This document shows, piece by piece, positions 5,488 through 7,416 of a DNA stretch of 7,416 nt. This stretch comes from CBFGWV01 sp965652545 (GTDB lineage Bacteria > Pseudomonadota > Gammaproteobacteria > Competibacterales > Competibacteraceae): the NCBI GenBank assembly GCA_965652545.1, contig CBFGWV010000243.1, positions 1-7,416 of the forward strand, given 5' to 3'. Position numbers and translations under genes: made by a program. Every line of letters begins with the position of its first letter. Within the stretch, counting starts at the first letter, position 1. The notes beneath the pieces were generated by a model. It searched no databases. It worked only from the letters and a program-made list of their open reading frames with translations, and was not told the DNA's origin.

Positions 5488-7416
5488 TCAGGGGTCGCCT
5501 TCGGTCATGTCGATCAAGACCAGGGGCGGGTTCTCGCGTACCTGCACCGCGTCCAGGCGCTGCAACGGCAGGGCGGACGGGCCCGGTAGCGGTTCGATGT
5601 CATCGAGGATGGTGATCAACTTCGCATAGCGCTCCATGACCTGCGGTTCGATCTGCGCAAGCCACACGGGTGTGTTTCCATCCAGGCGCACCGCACTATC
5701 CCACAGCCGCAGCACGTCGCGCTTGCGGTATCCACGGGTGCGGACCATCGTCAGTGCCGGTTCGCGGCCCTCGTGGACCTGGGGCAGGGCGGGCAGGTCG
5801 GTCACGCTGGCCTGCGGGTTCAACCACTGGGTGGCCGACACCAGGGACAGCGGCGGGGCTTTCTGCCAGCCGACGGTGCCGAGGCTGGACTCGATCGCGG
5901 CCAGCGGGCCAACCCACTGTGCGATGAACCCATCCTCGCGCTCGCCGAACAGGTCGGAGCGCTGTTGTGGCAGATCGGCCCAGCCGCCGTTGCGCCAGTC
6001 GGCGGTGCTGATCTGGTGTGTGACCTGTACCGGCGCATAACGCGCCAGGTCGTGCTCGAGCCGCCACCAGACCCATGGCGGCAGCACCAGCGCCACCGTC
6101 AGCACGATGACCGCGGTCAGGCGCATCGCCGGCACCGGTGCCTCGCCATGGCGGCGATGCGGAACCGCCAGAAGCAGCGCCCAGGCGGTGCCCAGGCAGG
6201 CCCCGCCCAGCGTGTCGGTGAGCCAGTGCGCCCCCAGGTACAGCCGCGACAAGGCCATGGTGGTGATGACGGTCGTACACACAAGATAAATGCCCAACCG
6301 GCGCCAGACCGGCTGGGAACGCGCCAGCAGCAGCGCCAGGAACGTCGCCATCACCGCGATCATGGTCGCGTGGTTCGACGGAAACGCATACTGCGAAATG
6401 CCCTCGTACACGCTGTTGGGTCGAGAGACCGCAAACAGACTCTTGAAGAGCGTGCCGCTGACCACCGCGAACCCCGACGCAGCCAGCCAGTACCAAGCCG
6501 CCATCGGGCGCTGGCACAGCCGCAGGGTGATGAAGACGGTTATCGCCAGTGCCGTCTTCACCGGCCAGTCGCCCAGTTGCGTGATGACGATCATCAAACG
6601 GTCGCCCCAAGGGGTGCGCAGCTCGTTCAATGCCGCGAACACCGCCCGGTCCACCGGTGTCGGCAGCGCTCCCGTCAGCGCCGTGATCGACAAAGCGGCC
6701 ATGAGGCCGATCAACAACAGAACGAACGCCCCGACGATCAGCGCCGGCGTCTCGTTGACCGCCGGGTCGAACAAAGAGCGGGCCAGCCGCTCCAGCACCG
6801 CATGGCCGCGGACCTTCTCCTGGATCAGCCGCATCCACACCTGCAACCGCGGCACACTGAACCGATAAACCGTGCGGACGATATAGGTGGCGACGATCAC
6901 CGCGGTCATCGCCACCAGCAGCAGAACGACCAGACGCCACGCCACCTGACCGGCCAGCGCCAAAGACGCCCCCACGACCATACCCGGCAGCAGATACGCC
7001 GGCGCCCACAGCACCGCCGAGAGCACATTCACCACCGTAAAGCGCCAGAACGGCATGTGCAGCATGCCCGCCACCGCCGGCACCACCGCCCGCAACGGAC
7101 CGACGAAACGGCCCATGACCACACTCTTGCCGCCATGGCGCTGCACGAACGACCGGCCGCGCTCCAACAGACCGGGATAACGCGACAGCGGCCACATGCC
7201 GCTGAGCCGTTCGCGGAACACCCGCCCGAGCGCAAAACTCAAGCCATCGCCGGCAATGGCCCCGGCACTGGCGCAGGCCCAGGCCACGCCGAAATCCACC
7301 GCCCCCAGCGCCACCAGCGCACCGAAGCCGATCATCAACGCCGCCCCCGGCAACACCATGCCGATGAGCACCAGGGACTCGCCGAAGGCCACCAGCGCAA
7401 TCACCAGCCCCACCCA
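5488..7416 (-). CDS. DedA - PAP2 phosphatase - LssY_C fusion protein (5' end cut by window)
   Basis: The reading frame stays open to the window edge. A Trp codon precedes the first visible Met (7413), and the family usually has about 20-30 more residues, so the N-terminus is missing. Numbering runs from that Met, giving 641 residues. Residues 1-180 are a DedA (SNARE-associated/VTT) domain with E12, LPG (21-23), GDGLSFALGR (55-64), and GRFVGPLR (101-108) with arginines R102 and R108. Residues about 225-420 are a PAP2 phosphatase with all three motifs: K324-x6-R331-P332, PSNH (345-348) and S389-R390-x5-H396-x3-D400. Residues about 460-640 fit the LssY C-terminal domain, of unknown function. DedA proteins move lipid phosphates such as undecaprenyl phosphate across the membrane, and PAP2 enzymes remove phosphate from lipid pyrophosphates at the outer face. 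A role in lipid-carrier or phospholipid recycling is therefore likely but inferred. Confidence 0.93.
   Translation of the reverse strand, partial: WVGLVIALVAFGESLVLIGMVLPGAALMIGFGALVALGAVDFGVAWACASAGAIAGDGLSFALGRVFRERLSGMWPLSRYPGLLERGRSFVQRHGGKSVVMGRFVGPLRAVVPAVAGMLHMPFWRFTVVNVLSAVLWAPAYLLPGMVVGASLALAGQVAWRLVVLLLVAMTAVIVATYIVRTVYRFSVPRLQVWMRLIQEKVRGHAVLERLARSLFDPAVNETPALIVGAFVLLLIGLMAALSITALTGALPTPVDRAVFAALNELRTPWGDRLMIVITQLGDWPVKTALAITVFITLRLCQRPMAAWYWLAASGFAVVSGTLFKSLFAVSRPNSVYEGISQYAFPSNHATMIAVMATFLALLLARSQPVWRRLGIYLVCTTVITTMALSRLYLGAHWLTDTLGGACLGTAWALLLAVPHRRHGEAPVPAMRLTAVIVLTVALVLPPWVWWRLEHDLARYAPVQVTHQISTADWRNGGWADLPQQRSDLFGEREDGFIAQWVGPLAAIESSLGTVGWQKAPPLSLVSATQWLNPQASVTDLPALPQVHEGREPALTMVRTRGYRKRDVLRLWDSAVRLDGNTPVWLAQIEPQVMERYAKLITILDDIEPLPGPSALPLQRLDAVQVRENPPLVLIDMTEGDP

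Noticed and set aside
5696..7195. A 499-codon minus-strand frame overlapping the DedA-PAP2 gene
   Set aside because: The product is Gly/Ala-rich without domains, whereas the other frame has intact DedA, PAP2 and LssY_C motifs.

Overview
This 7.4-kb window is GC-rich chromosomal DNA with a layout typical of a proteobacterium, most likely a gammaproteobacterium. The lineage call is inference: it rests on a full-length HrpB helicase, a DedA-PAP2-LssY_C fusion, high GC and the type of intergenic palindromes. The window carries five convincing protein genes. I see no tRNA, rRNA, CRISPR array, IS transposase, phage gene or defence cluster.

Layout from left to right. (1) hrpB, a DEAH/RHA-type helicase gene, is on the minus strand and complete. 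(2) A 350-bp divergent intergenic region follows, with an AT-rich island. It also holds two tandem hairpins, the second followed by a T-run, pointing along the plus strand. No plus-strand gene precedes them, so they may end a small RNA or form an attenuator of the next gene. (3) A plus-strand GNAT acetyltransferase gene resembles the GNAT domain of Pat/PatZ-type protein acetyltransferases. (4) A 186-bp convergent gap is largely filled by a 115-bp palindromic element with near-perfect 33-bp inverted arms. (5) Three minus-strand genes follow, read in the order DedA-PAP2-LssY_C fusion (its 5' end lies outside the window), then an AI-2E family membrane protein, then an isochorismatase-family hydrolase. 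A cluster of short tandem palindromes separates the last two.

Functionally this is mostly housekeeping. The most coherent pair is the DedA-PAP2-LssY_C protein and the AI-2E family protein: both are inner-membrane proteins, co-directional and 69 bp apart, and the first is plausibly involved in lipid-carrier or phospholipid recycling. The hydrolase has its own strong ribosome binding site and is separated from AI-2E by palindromes, so it may be only loosely coupled. The items most worth follow-up are the orphan plus-strand terminator/hairpin unit upstream of the GNAT gene, the fused flippase-phosphatase architecture, and the two classes of intergenic palindromes.
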